Position numbers and translations under genes: made by a program. From the NCBI GenBank assembly GCA_021787435.1, contig JAJYLY010000016.1:1-45238 (forward strand): a stretch of DNA of 45,238 nucleotides, given 5' to 3'. This DNA comes from Pseudomonadota bacterium (GTDB lineage Bacteria > Pseudomonadota > Gammaproteobacteria > Burkholderiales > Gallionellaceae). The notes beneath the pieces were generated by a model. The model searched no databases and was not told where the DNA came from. It saw only the letters and a list, made by a program, of their open reading frames with translations. Positions 27,535 through 35,648 of this stretch are shown here, piece by piece (the first letter of the stretch is position 1; each line of letters opens with the position of its first letter).

Positions 27535-29532
27535 ATGAACCTGCTCAAGGTCGAGAACCTTGTGACCGGACTGAGTTCCAGCGTTGCCATTGTCGATGGC
27601 ATCTCGTTCGATATCGCAACAGGCGAGACCTTCGCCCTGCTTGGCGAATCCGGCTGCGGCAAGTCGATGACCGCGCTCTCCCTGATGCGGCTTTTGCCTG
27701 ATGGGGTTGCGAATCATTCTGGTTCGGTGACGCTTGGAAAAATGCATCTGTTCGAGTTGCCCGAACGCGAGATGCGGGAGGTGCGCGGCGGCAGGATGGC
27801 GATGATCTTCCAGGAACCGGGCCTAAGCCTCAATCCGGTGATGACTGTGGGCAACCAGATCATCGAGGTGCTGAAGCTGCACCAACCCGGGAAAGATACA
27901 CAAGAAAATATTATCGAATTGCTGGATCAGGTGGGCATACCGGATGCGGCGCGGCGCCTGAATGAATATCCTTTTCAGCTGTCAGGCGGGATGAAGCAGC
28001 GCGTGATGATCGCAATGGCGCTGGCCGGCAGCCCTTCCCTGCTGGTTGCCGATGAACCGACCACGGCGCTGGACGTGACGATACAGGCGCAGGTGCTGCA
28101 ACTCCTGCGCGACACGCAGGAAAAAAGCGGCATGGCCATGCTTCTGATCACGCATGATCTCGGCGTGGTCGCGGAGAATGCGCACCGCGTCGCGGTGATG
28201 TATGCGGGACAGATCGTCGAGATGGCAAGCCGCAAGGATCTTTTCGCAAAGCCGCTGCATCCTTACACTCAAAAGCTGTTCGCCGCTTTGCCCGGTGCTG
28301 GCAAGGAAAAGCTTTCTGCGATTGCTGGCAGCGTGCCGCCTCTTGGCAGCATTGCACAGGGCTGCCGCTTCGCATCGCGCTGCGATCAGGCCTGGGCGCT
28401 TTGCCATGATGAAACGCCGGCATGGACAACTGTTGCCGAAGGGCAAGGAGTGAGATGCCATTTATATGCGAAGCCGGTAGCCGGTAGCTTATCGCCTGCG
28501 GGGCAAGAAGAAAAACGGACGATTGTGAGCAACCACGCCGAGGTTAATTACCAGCTACCAGCTACCAGCCACCAACTGCTTGAGGTCTCCGACCTCAAGG
28601 TCCACTTCCCGATCAGAAAAGGCATCCTGCAGCGGGTCGCGGGCCATGTGAAGGCGGTGGACGGCGTCTCGCTTGAGATAGCGCAAGGGAAAACGCTCGC
28701 GTTGGTAGGCGAGTCAGGATGCGGCAAGACCACGCTGGGCAAGGCATTACTGCAGCTGATTCTGCCTACCGCAGGCGGCATCAAATTCGACGGGCGCGAA
28801 ATGGTCGGGGTAAAAGCCGCCCAGCGCGCCTCGATGCAGATGGTGTTCCAGGACCCTTATGCATCGCTCAACCCCAGGATGCGCGTGGCGGAAATACTCG
28901 AAGAGGGCATGAGCGCACTGAATATCGGGGACAGCAGCGCGATGCGTCAAAAGATGATCGATGGGCTGCTTTACAAAGTGGGTCTGGCCTCATCTGCGAA
29001 GTGGCGCTATCCGCACGAGTTTTCCGGCGGGCAAAGGCAGCGCATCGCGATCGCGCGCGCGCTGGCTGTCTCACCCAGGCTTTTGATCTGCGACGAACCG
29101 ACCAGCGCGCTGGATGTGTCGGTGCAGGCGCAGATTCTGAATCTGTTAAAGGAACTGCAACAGGAATTGCATCTTTCCTATCTTTTCATCACCCACAACT
29201 TGGCGGTCGTGGAATATCTGGCCCACGAAGTGTGCGTGATGTATCTTGGGCGCATCGTCGAGCGCGGCACAACTGAAGAAGTGCTACAAAATCCGGCGCA
29301 CCCCTATACGCGCGCACTGCTCTCTGCCGTGCCGCGCACAGACGGAAAACAGCGCGAATATATCCGCCTTTCGGGCGACCTTCCCTCCCCCGCGAATCCG
29401 CCGCCAGGCTGCCATTTTGCGCCGCGCTGCAAGGATACCATTGCAATCTGCCGCGAGCGTTATCCGCTGCCTGCCAGCGTTTCGCCGACTCACGTCGTGC
29501 ATTGCCATCTGTCCGGCGAGAATTCAGGTTGA
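27535..29532 (+). CDS. Fused peptide-type ABC transporter ATP-binding protein (YejF/DppDF-like)
   Basis: 665 residues with two complete nucleotide-binding domains: Walker A GESGCGKS at 37-44 and signature LSGGMKQR in the first, then [12 protein letters not shown] and FSGGQRQR in the second. Each ends in the Cys-containing oligopeptide-type tail (CRFASRC, CHFAPRC). This is the YejF-type fusion energising di-/oligopeptide or similar importers. ATG 27535 is chosen since AGGAG lies eight bases upstream. No permease or binding-protein gene is adjacent. The linker (about residues 312-345) is encoded by an inverted TAGC/GCTA repeat. Confidence 0.9.
   Translation: MNLLKVENLVTGLSSSVAIVDGISFDIATGETFALLGESGCGKSMTALSLMRLLPDGVANHSGSVTLGKMHLFELPEREMREVRGGRMAMIFQEPGLSLNPVMTVGNQIIEVLKLHQPGKDTQENIIELLDQVGIPDAARRLNEYPFQLSGGMKQRVMIAMALAGSPSLLVADEPTTALDVTIQAQVLQLLRDTQEKSGMAMLLITHDLGVVAENAHRVAVMYAGQIVEMASRKDLFAKPLHPYTQKLFAALPGAGKEKLSAIAGSVPPLGSIAQGCRFASRCDQAWALCHDETPAWTTVAEGQGVRCHLYAKPVAGSLSPAGQEEKRTIVSNHAEVNYQLPATSHQLLEVSDLKVHFPIRKGILQRVAGHVKAVDGVSLEIAQGKTLALVGESGCGKTTLGKALLQLILPTAGGIKFDGREMVGVKAAQRASMQMVFQDPYASLNPRMRVAEILEEGMSALNIGDSSAMRQKMIDGLLYKVGLASSAKWRYPHEFSGGQRQRIAIARALAVSPRLLICDEPTSALDVSVQAQILNLLKELQQELHLSYLFITHNLAVVEYLAHEVCVMYLGRIVERGTTEEVLQNPAHPYTRALLSAVPRTDGKQREYIRLSGDLPSPANPPPGCHFAPRCKDTIAICRERYPLPASVSPTHVVHCHLSGENSG
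28473..28573. repeat. Inverted GGTAGC repeat inserted in the ABC ATPase linker
   Basis: GCCGGTAGCCGGTAGCTT (28473-28490) faces TACCAGCTACCAGCTACC (28549-28566): tandem copies of a GGTAGCYGGTAGC unit in inverted orientation, about 58 bases apart. The reading frame stays open across it and encodes the linker between the two nucleotide-binding domains. A related element stands at 39569-39611. Confidence 0.65.
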
Positions 29533-29607
29533 CGGGATGACGCCGTTGGATTAAAAGGCTAATGTTTGGATGTTGCGGTTTTTCAACTTAACCACAAGGA
29601 GAACACC

Positions 29608-29937
29608 ATGAATGGCAATTCAACGCGTGTACAAAACGATGTCAGCAAGGAAAAACTGATGCAGGATCTGCAACTGGTGGTGTCCGATGCCGAGGAATTG
29701 CTTAAAGCAACGGCAGGCCAGGCAGGCGACAAGGTAAGCGCTGCGCGCGAGCGCATACAGGAGAGTTTGAGCACGGCGCGTGCACGTCTGAGCGAAGCGC
29801 AGGAAGCCATGCTGGAGAAAACAAAACAGGCTGCACGTGCGACGGACGAATATGTGCATGAGAACCCCTGGCGTGCAGTCGGCATCGCAGCGGGCGTGGG
29901 CTTGGTCGTGGGCATGCTGATATCGCGGGGACGCTAG
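29608..29937 (+). CDS. yqjD: DUF883 family protein (ElaB/YqjD-like)
   Basis: 109 residues. A long charged amphipathic helix (residues 15-80, for example ERIQESLSTARARLSEAQEA) is followed by YVHENPWRAVGIAAGVGLVVGMLISRR-type C-terminal tail anchor, the DUF883 signature. E. coli homologues are inner-membrane, ribosome-associated and made in stationary phase. The ATG at 29608 has AAGGAG in front. It is followed within 4 bp by yqjE, the conserved order. Confidence 0.85.
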   Translation: MNGNSTRVQNDVSKEKLMQDLQLVVSDAEELLKATAGQAGDKVSAARERIQESLSTARARLSEAQEAMLEKTKQAARATDEYVHENPWRAVGIAAGVGLVVGMLISRGR

Positions 29938-29940
29938 GCC

Positions 29941-30318
29941 ATGGAAGAGACGGGGTTGCTGGCTTCCGTCAGGCGACTGCTGTCCACGCTGACATCCATC
30001 GTATCAACCCGACTGGAACTCCTGGCCAACGAACTGCACGAGGAGCGCCTGCATCTGGAACAGATGCTGCTTTTCTTTTTTTCGGCGCTGTTCTGTTTTG
30101 GCATGAGCATCGTGATGCTGAGCTTTTTCGTGGTCGTGCTGTTCTGGGATCAGCATCGTCTTGCCGCGCTGGGTGGTCTGGGCATGACCTTCCTCGCAGT
30201 AGGTGTGTTTCTGGCGCAGCGGCTGCGCAACATGGCGGGGAAGAAATCGAGGCTGTTTTCCGTGAGCCTCGGCGAACTTGCCAACGACCACCAACAGCTG
30301 GATGGCCGCGGTGAATAG
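29941..30318 (+). CDS. yqjE: YqjE-like phage-holin-family membrane protein
   Basis: 125 residues with an amphipathic N-terminal helix rich in Leu/Glu (RLLSTLTSIVSTRLELLANEL) and two transmembrane segments (about 40-62 and 70-90), typical of YqjE/Phage_holin_3_6 proteins. It shares the transcript with the DUF883 gene before it and overlaps the YqjK-like gene after it by about 17 bp. The trio is conserved among proteobacteria; its molecular role is not established, and an envelope stress function is only suggested. Confidence 0.82.
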   Translation: MEETGLLASVRRLLSTLTSIVSTRLELLANELHEERLHLEQMLLFFFSALFCFGMSIVMLSFFVVVLFWDQHRLAALGGLGMTFLAVGVFLAQRLRNMAGKKSRLFSVSLGELANDHQQLDGRGE

Positions 30319-30598
30319 GCGCATGCAGGCTGTGCTGGAACATCGCCGGATGTTGCTAGCAAGAATATCCGGGCAGCGCGAGCAGATAGCCGGGCTGGTC
30401 TCGGCCTTGGCTCCCCCCCTGAAAGTTGCCGATCATGCATGGGTCGCTCTGCGCTTTCTGGGTCGCCATGCGCTGCTGGCCGCTGGCGTTGCAGGCATCA
30501 TGTTGGCTAAAAGACGCGGCGCGAAGATTATGCTCAAAGGAGCATGGAGAATGTGGAAGGCCTACCGGCTTTTCAAGGCGACCACCCGGCAGCGCTGA
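30302..30598 (+). CDS. yqjK: YqjK-like small membrane-associated protein
   Basis: 98 residues from ATG 30302 (MAAVNRRMQAVLEHR), inside the end of yqjE in another frame. Basic N-terminal helix (RMLLARISGQREQIA), a central hydrophobic stretch (about 55-72) and a basic C-terminus (WRMWKAYRLFKATTRQ) match the YqjK pattern. Recognition rests mainly on position after yqjD-yqjE and on the tail motif. It converges with the cyclase gene at 30600, whose stop is one base away. Confidence 0.7.
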   Translation: MAAVNRRMQAVLEHRRMLLARISGQREQIAGLVSALAPPLKVADHAWVALRFLGRHALLAAGVAGIMLAKRRGAKIMLKGAWRMWKAYRLFKATTRQR

Positions 30599-30599
30599 C

Positions 30600-31496
30600 T
30601 CAGCTTGTGATAATGAATTCGATGCTGTCGGCGGGATATTTTTCGAATGGATGGCCCATGCTGATCGTACCGCGCTCGCGCAACAGCATTTCTTCGCGGC
30701 GCAGCCTGACTTCGGCTTCATCCTTGACGACCACATAACAGCCGTTGGAACTCAAATCGATCAGGGCATATTTGTCACACCTGCGCTCTATCCTGGCATG
30801 CATCCTCGATGCATGGCGGTTTTCGATCACGATGTCTGCTTGCTCATCCCGTCCCATCGTGATGACAGGATTCGACAAGTTCACGACAAACCGATCCCCC
30901 TTGTGCAAAAGCAACAGGTTCAATTCCGCGGCTTCAGGGGAATGCGTGCTGCCGACCATCAAGGTCATTTCCTCGCCAACCTGCCAAAGTACTTCGCATA
31001 TCTCGACGCCTTCCTTCTTTCCCTTGACCGGCAGGCTGCTAAGTGGGCGCGTGCTGGTGCGCAGGATGGGAGGCAGCATCGCGACGGTCGTGGCTGTGGT
31101 GATGATCTGCCCTGCATGGGCGATCTCCGCCATGCGCGCGGCCATGTTGACCGTGTCGCCGAACAGGTCGCCGTCGTTTTGTAGCACGTATCCAGAATGA
31201 AAGCCTACGCGTATGCTAACGAGCATGCCGTCAACAGGCGGGCAGACGCCGATCTTGGTCTGCATTTCGCAGGCAGCCTGGGCTGCCGTCATCGCATCCG
31301 GAAAGATGCACATGATTTCGTCGCCTATGTTCTTGACGACATGCCCCCGATGCGCCGCGGCCAGTTGCCGCAGAATGTCCAGCCTGTCATTGATCGCGGC
31401 GAACGCGCGCTGGTCTCCGAGCACTTCATATAGCCTAGTGCTGCCGCTTACATCGGCAAACAGAACTGCCTTTTTGTCTGATGCTGCGTCGTCCAC
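30600..31496 (-). CDS. Adenylate/guanylate cyclase-FHA domain protein
   Basis: 298 residues. The class III cyclase catalytic domain spans about 8-170: metal-binding Asp15 in LFADVSGSTRLYE and Asp59 in VVKNIGDEIMCIF, then DLFGDTVNMAARM. A C-terminal FHA domain (about 205-290) has MGRDEQADIVI, SRMHARIE and a DLSSNGCYV loop for binding phosphothreonine. It probably makes a cyclic nucleotide under control of a kinase pathway (inference). Translation starts at GTG 31496 with no clear ribosome binding site. It is divergent from zorA and shares the intergenic region with it. Confidence 0.85.
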   Translation of the reverse strand: MDDAASDKKAVLFADVSGSTRLYEVLGDQRAFAAINDRLDILRQLAAAHRGHVVKNIGDEIMCIFPDAMTAAQAACEMQTKIGVCPPVDGMLVSIRVGFHSGYVLQNDGDLFGDTVNMAARMAEIAHAGQIITTATTVAMLPPILRTSTRPLSSLPVKGKKEGVEICEVLWQVGEEMTLMVGSTHSPEAAELNLLLLHKGDRFVVNLSNPVITMGRDEQADIVIENRHASRMHARIERRCDKYALIDLSSNGCYVVVKDEAEVRLRREEMLLRERGTISMGHPFEKYPADSIEFIITS

Positions 31497-31526
31497 GCTT
31501 GAATTCCGGATGTGTTCTGGCAGGGC

Positions 31527-31532
31527 ATTATA
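31527..31532 (-). promoter_or_regulatory. Probable -10 box of the cyclase-FHA gene
   Basis: TATAAT on the minus strand lies 31 bases before the GTG start of the cyclase gene. The -35 region is poor, so the call is tentative. It sits in the shared zorA/cyclase intergenic region (31497-31642). Confidence 0.4.
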
Positions 31533-31642
31533 GAGGGCATGCCCGTTTGTGAGTAGCCATGTCCAAAATTGCCACCTTTGATCGCAAAACTTGAGTCATA
31601 ATTCCATCCGCTTGGCCCTACAGGGGTTACGACTTAACCGAC

Positions 31643-33397
31643 ATGATGATACTGACTGTCCTGCCTCAGCACATATACGCGTTCGCCGCCATCCTTGCGG
31701 CATTGCTTTTGTCCTTCATATTCTTCTTTCTACTCCCTTCCTTCACCGTGTCGCGGCAATTGTCCACTGTTATCAAAAGGCTGCAGCTGTTGAACGGCAA
31801 GCCGGCCGAAAGCATGGATCAGATTTTCAAGAACCGCGGCGTGCTTGAACATCTCTGGCTGGAATATGCGGATTCGCTTCACAAACAGACAGATGACCAA
31901 TCAGTGCGGCTGCGTTCCACTCTTCCGGCCGGCGTGGTGTTCAGGCCTGACATCCTGGTCGACATCCCTTTACGCACGGATTTTTTCAAGCACCTGCCTG
32001 GCCTGTTTACCGGCGTTGGCATCATCGGCACCTTCTATGGCCTTTTGATCGGCATGAAGTCCTTCGTGGTATCGAACAACCCGGTTGTTGTCAGAGACAG
32101 CTTAACGCGTCTGCTGCACGGCGTGTCCGAAGCGTTTTTGATTTCCGCTTCCGCGATCACGCTGGCGATGATCGTCACGTTCATCGAAAGGCTGGCGGTA
32201 TCTAGCCTGAATGCGCAAGTGGAAAAACTAGCGCAGCTGCTTGATGGCCTTTTCGAGGGAGGCGCCGGCGAAGAATATCTGTCCAGACTGGTCAAGGCAA
32301 CCGAGTCTACGCCCGTGCAGATAGCCGAACTTTTCAAAGGCGAATTGAAATGGGTGCTCACCGATTTGCACGAGAAGCAGATTGCATCAGCGGCGGCCAA
32401 TTTGGATGCTATGGCTGAACGCATCGCGCAAACCATGGAAACGGGCCTGAAAAAGCCGCTCGCAGAAATCGCCGATGCCTTAAAGAACATGCAGACCGAA
32501 TCGCAGTTGAAGAAGCTGTTCGATAATTTTGGCGCACAGATGAAATCTCAAGATGGCCTTCAGCAGAAAATTCTGGAAGCCCTGCAGGCCACAGTGACCA
32601 GAATGGAGTCGGTGGCAACCTCTCAATTCAGCGTGGCCGAACAGATGACAAAATCTAACGATGACGCGGCATCCCGCGAGGTTCTGATGCATGAAAAGCT
32701 GACCGTGCTGATCGAGCAAATGCGCAAGGGCGGTGAGGCTCATCACCAGTCCGATTTTGGGCTTCAGGGCCAAGATCAGGTCGCCGCGCTGATCGAGGGC
32801 ATCAATGCAGTGGTGGCGCAGATTTCCCTTGCCGCAAAGGAGATGCGCGACACTGCGGGCGAAGTCATCCTGGCGTTCAACACCGGAGCTGACAGGCTGA
32901 ATCTTGCGAGCCGCGACATTGCACATACAGGAGAACATGTGAGCGCGCTGCTGGAAAACTCGGCCGCAGCATCGAGCAAGTTCACAGAGGCCGCAGGCGC
33001 TGTTGCGGCCGCATCCATGAGCCTGGGTGAAATGTTTGGCGACTACAAAGCGGAGCGCGCGGCGCTGGCAGGACAGGTGAGCGCGTTGCAGGCGATGGCA
33101 GAACAGGTGAAGCGCGATGCCTCCATGTCCGGAGAAGCATTCGACAGGATAGAGGCCGCAACAGTCAAACTGGTTTCCGCTCAACAGGATGTTGACAATT
33201 ACCTGTCTAGAATATCCGATGTCATCGGCGTTGCGCATCAGTCGTTCAGCGAGGGGATGTCGCGCTCGGTGGGCGAGGCGAACCGCGAATTCCATCAGGC
33301 GCTGTCGGATTCCGTGAAGCTGTTGCGTGAAGGGATACACGAACTGGAAAGCACTCTCGATGCTGCAACCAGTTTGCCTCTGCCGCATGCTGAATAA
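31643..33397 (+). CDS. zorA: ZorA-like MotA/ExbB-type membrane motor protein
   Basis: 584 residues. Three transmembrane segments: TM1 at 11-31, TM2 at 119-137 in the motif LPGLFTGVGIIGTFYGLLIG, TM3 at about 161-181. The MotA/TolQ/ExbB proton-channel domain of ZorA is recognisable from that motif and from FLISASAITLAMIVTFIER. Residues 200-584 are a long helical, coiled-coil-rich cytoplasmic tail like the ZorA tail tube. In Zorya anti-phage systems ZorA5ZorB2 is a proton-driven inner-membrane motor. It overlaps zorB by 11 bp, suggesting coupled translation. ZorA of E. coli is longer (about 700 residues), so the tail here is shorter. Confidence 0.87.
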   Translation: MMILTVLPQHIYAFAAILAALLLSFIFFFLLPSFTVSRQLSTVIKRLQLLNGKPAESMDQIFKNRGVLEHLWLEYADSLHKQTDDQSVRLRSTLPAGVVFRPDILVDIPLRTDFFKHLPGLFTGVGIIGTFYGLLIGMKSFVVSNNPVVVRDSLTRLLHGVSEAFLISASAITLAMIVTFIERLAVSSLNAQVEKLAQLLDGLFEGGAGEEYLSRLVKATESTPVQIAELFKGELKWVLTDLHEKQIASAAANLDAMAERIAQTMETGLKKPLAEIADALKNMQTESQLKKLFDNFGAQMKSQDGLQQKILEALQATVTRMESVATSQFSVAEQMTKSNDDAASREVLMHEKLTVLIEQMRKGGEAHHQSDFGLQGQDQVAALIEGINAVVAQISLAAKEMRDTAGEVILAFNTGADRLNLASRDIAHTGEHVSALLENSAAASSKFTEAAGAVAAASMSLGEMFGDYKAERAALAGQVSALQAMAEQVKRDASMSGEAFDRIEAATVKLVSAQQDVDNYLSRISDVIGVAHQSFSEGMSRSVGEANREFHQALSDSVKLLREGIHELESTLDAATSLPLPHAE

Positions 33398-34115
33398 ATT
33401 TCTGATATCGGGAAGGCGCAACCAGGAAGAAGGCGAGAAACCTTTTTGGATTTCATTCGCCGATCTGATGACGGCGTTGATGGTAATGTTTCTGCTGGTC
33501 ATGAATGTGGCATTGCTGTCTGTCACCGAGGAAGCCTCGGAAGCCGACAAGAGCCGCATTCAGCGCCAGCAGGAACGCACGCAAAAGATCGACCAGTTGT
33601 TGATCAACCTCGAAATGGCCGCCAAAAAACAACCCGGTATTGTCGTTGACAAGAGCAGGATGATGGTGGATTTCGGCGAGCGCGCCCATTTCGACACGAA
33701 CAGCTCGACGCTGACCCAGGATCAGATACTTTACCTGAACGAATTCGTCTCCGACATGCTTGCGACCGTCAAGAGTACGCCAGGAGGAAGATGGTTGAAA
33801 CGCATCGTCGTCGAAGGCTATGCGGATCAGCGAGGCGACTACCTGCTGAACCTGAATCTAAGCCTGCAGCGCAGCGAGCGTGTGCTCTGCGCGCTGCTCT
33901 CGCCTCCTTCCGGGGATGAGCACATGCTGACCAATGAGGAAAAAGAAATGGTTCGAGATTATTTTCTGGTGGGAGGATATTCTTACAATTCTGCCAAAAA
34001 ATCGCTGGAGGAAAGCAGGCGCATTGAGCTGCGCCTGGAATTTTTTAGCCTGGATGAACCACGCCCCGCGATGAGCGACATCCCTCGCGGACAGTTCGGC
34101 ACCTGCCGCATTTAG
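33387..34115 (+). CDS. zorB: ZorB-like MotB/OmpA-type stator protein
   Basis: 242 residues from ATG 33387, within the last codons of zorA. A single transmembrane helix (about 22-44) carries D26 in WISFADLMTALMVMFLL, the position of the proton-binding Asp of MotB/ZorB. The OmpA-like peptidoglycan-binding domain (about 95-220) has FDTNSSTLT, VEGYADQRG and NLNLSLQRSERV. With ZorA it should form the membrane motor. It is followed after 3 bp by zorC. No TolR/ExbD-like alternative fits, because of the OmpA domain. Confidence 0.87.
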   Translation: MLNKFLISGRRNQEEGEKPFWISFADLMTALMVMFLLVMNVALLSVTEEASEADKSRIQRQQERTQKIDQLLINLEMAAKKQPGIVVDKSRMMVDFGERAHFDTNSSTLTQDQILYLNEFVSDMLATVKSTPGGRWLKRIVVEGYADQRGDYLLNLNLSLQRSERVLCALLSPPSGDEHMLTNEEKEMVRDYFLVGGYSYNSAKKSLEESRRIELRLEFFSLDEPRPAMSDIPRGQFGTCRI

Positions 34116-34118
34116 GCC

Positions 34119-35648
34119 ATGGATATAATAGACAGATTGCAGCATACCCTGCTTGCTGTCAACAAGGTGACGTTATCCAGATTTCGTCCCGGCGATTCCC
34201 TTGCAATGCAAGGCGAGCTGATCAGGTTGCAGGCATGGCTGCGCGCTTCATCGGGTCTTGAAAGATTTTCGCAACCCACCATAGAGCGCGCGCTCAGGAA
34301 TTTCCGGCAGTACAAGTATCTTTCCAGTTCGCGCGAGTTGTTGCTGGTTTGTTATGGCTGTACGCAGGGCGGAGATGATGCGCTGATAAAAAGCCGCATG
34401 GCTTTTGCAAGGCTGCTCGAGTTGGTCTTGCGCTGCCGAAACAAGCGACGCCTCTTTCGCAAGCTTTATCGGGCGCTGCTGGGCAGTTATTTATCCCATG
34501 ATCCCGATGCAGCCAGCAGCGAAATGCTGATGGCATTCCTCGCAGACCACCTGAAACTTTTTCCGACCACGAAATTTTCCCCAGACTGGCTCATCGTGCT
34601 GAACAGATATCCCAGCCTTCTGGGGGATGATCCTGCAAGCTCATTGTTGCGCGAAGACTGGCAGGCATACAGGGAGATCTCAGAGCGGCTTGAACTTGGC
34701 AGCGATGCCTGGCTTGTGCGCAAGCTGGTCATGTCGCACCTGATGACCGCCATACAGATGGATGACTCCTCATTTAGGAATCAGCTGCCCGGCCTGTTGC
34801 TGCTGCTGGACGCCTATCCTCTTTACGCTGCAGAGGGATTGAAGATCATCCTCGATCGCCATGGCCCGGAACATGGGGTAGACGATGCGCTTGGCGAATT
34901 TGCAATCGGGCTATGGGGGAATCCATGGCTTGCAGCTCAGCAGTGGCTATGTTCAGAACCGGCACGCGAAATGGTTGCTCACTGGCTCAAACGCCAACTG
35001 CTTCAAGAATTTTTCGGCATGCTGTCCGACGACGACAAATCGCGGCAACGCAGGTTGGATTTCTGGGAACTATACAGCGGGGATTTGACGGGCATGTATT
35101 TTGCGCTCGGACAAAAAGCCTATGCGAGCGAAGATCTGACGCTGTACAAATTCCGCCAGCATGCCAAGGGGCTGATCGCCAAATTTCCCGAAGAAAAACA
35201 GGACGTTCATACCTGCATCATGCAGTTCGAAAAGCACCATATCGTGGAATTCAATCACGAAGACAGCGCAGCTTACTTTTACGACGCAAGCCATGGTATG
35301 CCTTCTTTCTATTTCGGCAAGGGTTGGATAGATATCGGCGCGATCGGCGCCCAGGAAATCATACAGGGCACGGATATGCCGCGCCTTTCAAAGCCGATAC
35401 GCCATTTGGATGGCCGGCATCTGACTTGGGAGGGGAAGTTCGCCAAGGAGCTTGGAGCGAGCATGAAAGCGATCGCCGCGTTCTGCCGGAAGTACCAGTG
35501 TGCGTATGACGATACTCAGACAGGCCAACAGTGGATACGTCCTGCCTGTTCGGAAAAATACGGACGCGAAGTCTGGTCGATACTGCAAGGATGGGGTTTC
35601 TCGCATTCCGCGAAGGAGCAGGCCTATGTCTGCATGGCAACGGCTTAA
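34119..35648 (+). CDS. zorC: EH_signature domain protein, ZorC-like
   Basis: 509 residues, soluble and mostly helical. The C-terminal part fits the EH_signature domain of ZorC: RRLDFWELYSGDLTGMYFALG, then IVEFNHEDSAAYFY with candidate conserved Glu377, then RHLTWEGKFAKELGA with candidate conserved His434. In type I Zorya, ZorC binds DNA and works with the ZorD helicase/nuclease. No ZorD gene follows here. The gene starts 3 bp after zorB and its stop overlaps the convergent histidine kinase stop by 3 bp. The N-terminal 300 residues have no recognised domain. Confidence 0.8.
   Translation: MDIIDRLQHTLLAVNKVTLSRFRPGDSLAMQGELIRLQAWLRASSGLERFSQPTIERALRNFRQYKYLSSSRELLLVCYGCTQGGDDALIKSRMAFARLLELVLRCRNKRRLFRKLYRALLGSYLSHDPDAASSEMLMAFLADHLKLFPTTKFSPDWLIVLNRYPSLLGDDPASSLLREDWQAYREISERLELGSDAWLVRKLVMSHLMTAIQMDDSSFRNQLPGLLLLLDAYPLYAAEGLKIILDRHGPEHGVDDALGEFAIGLWGNPWLAAQQWLCSEPAREMVAHWLKRQLLQEFFGMLSDDDKSRQRRLDFWELYSGDLTGMYFALGQKAYASEDLTLYKFRQHAKGLIAKFPEEKQDVHTCIMQFEKHHIVEFNHEDSAAYFYDASHGMPSFYFGKGWIDIGAIGAQEIIQGTDMPRLSKPIRHLDGRHLTWEGKFAKELGASMKAIAAFCRKYQCAYDDTQTGQQWIRPACSEKYGREVWSILQGWGFSHSAKEQAYVCMATA

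Noticed and set aside
32480..33559. Long minus-strand open frame opposite zorA and zorB
   Set aside because: Antisense shadow of the zorA tail; no motif, no ribosome binding site, and it spans two plus-strand genes.
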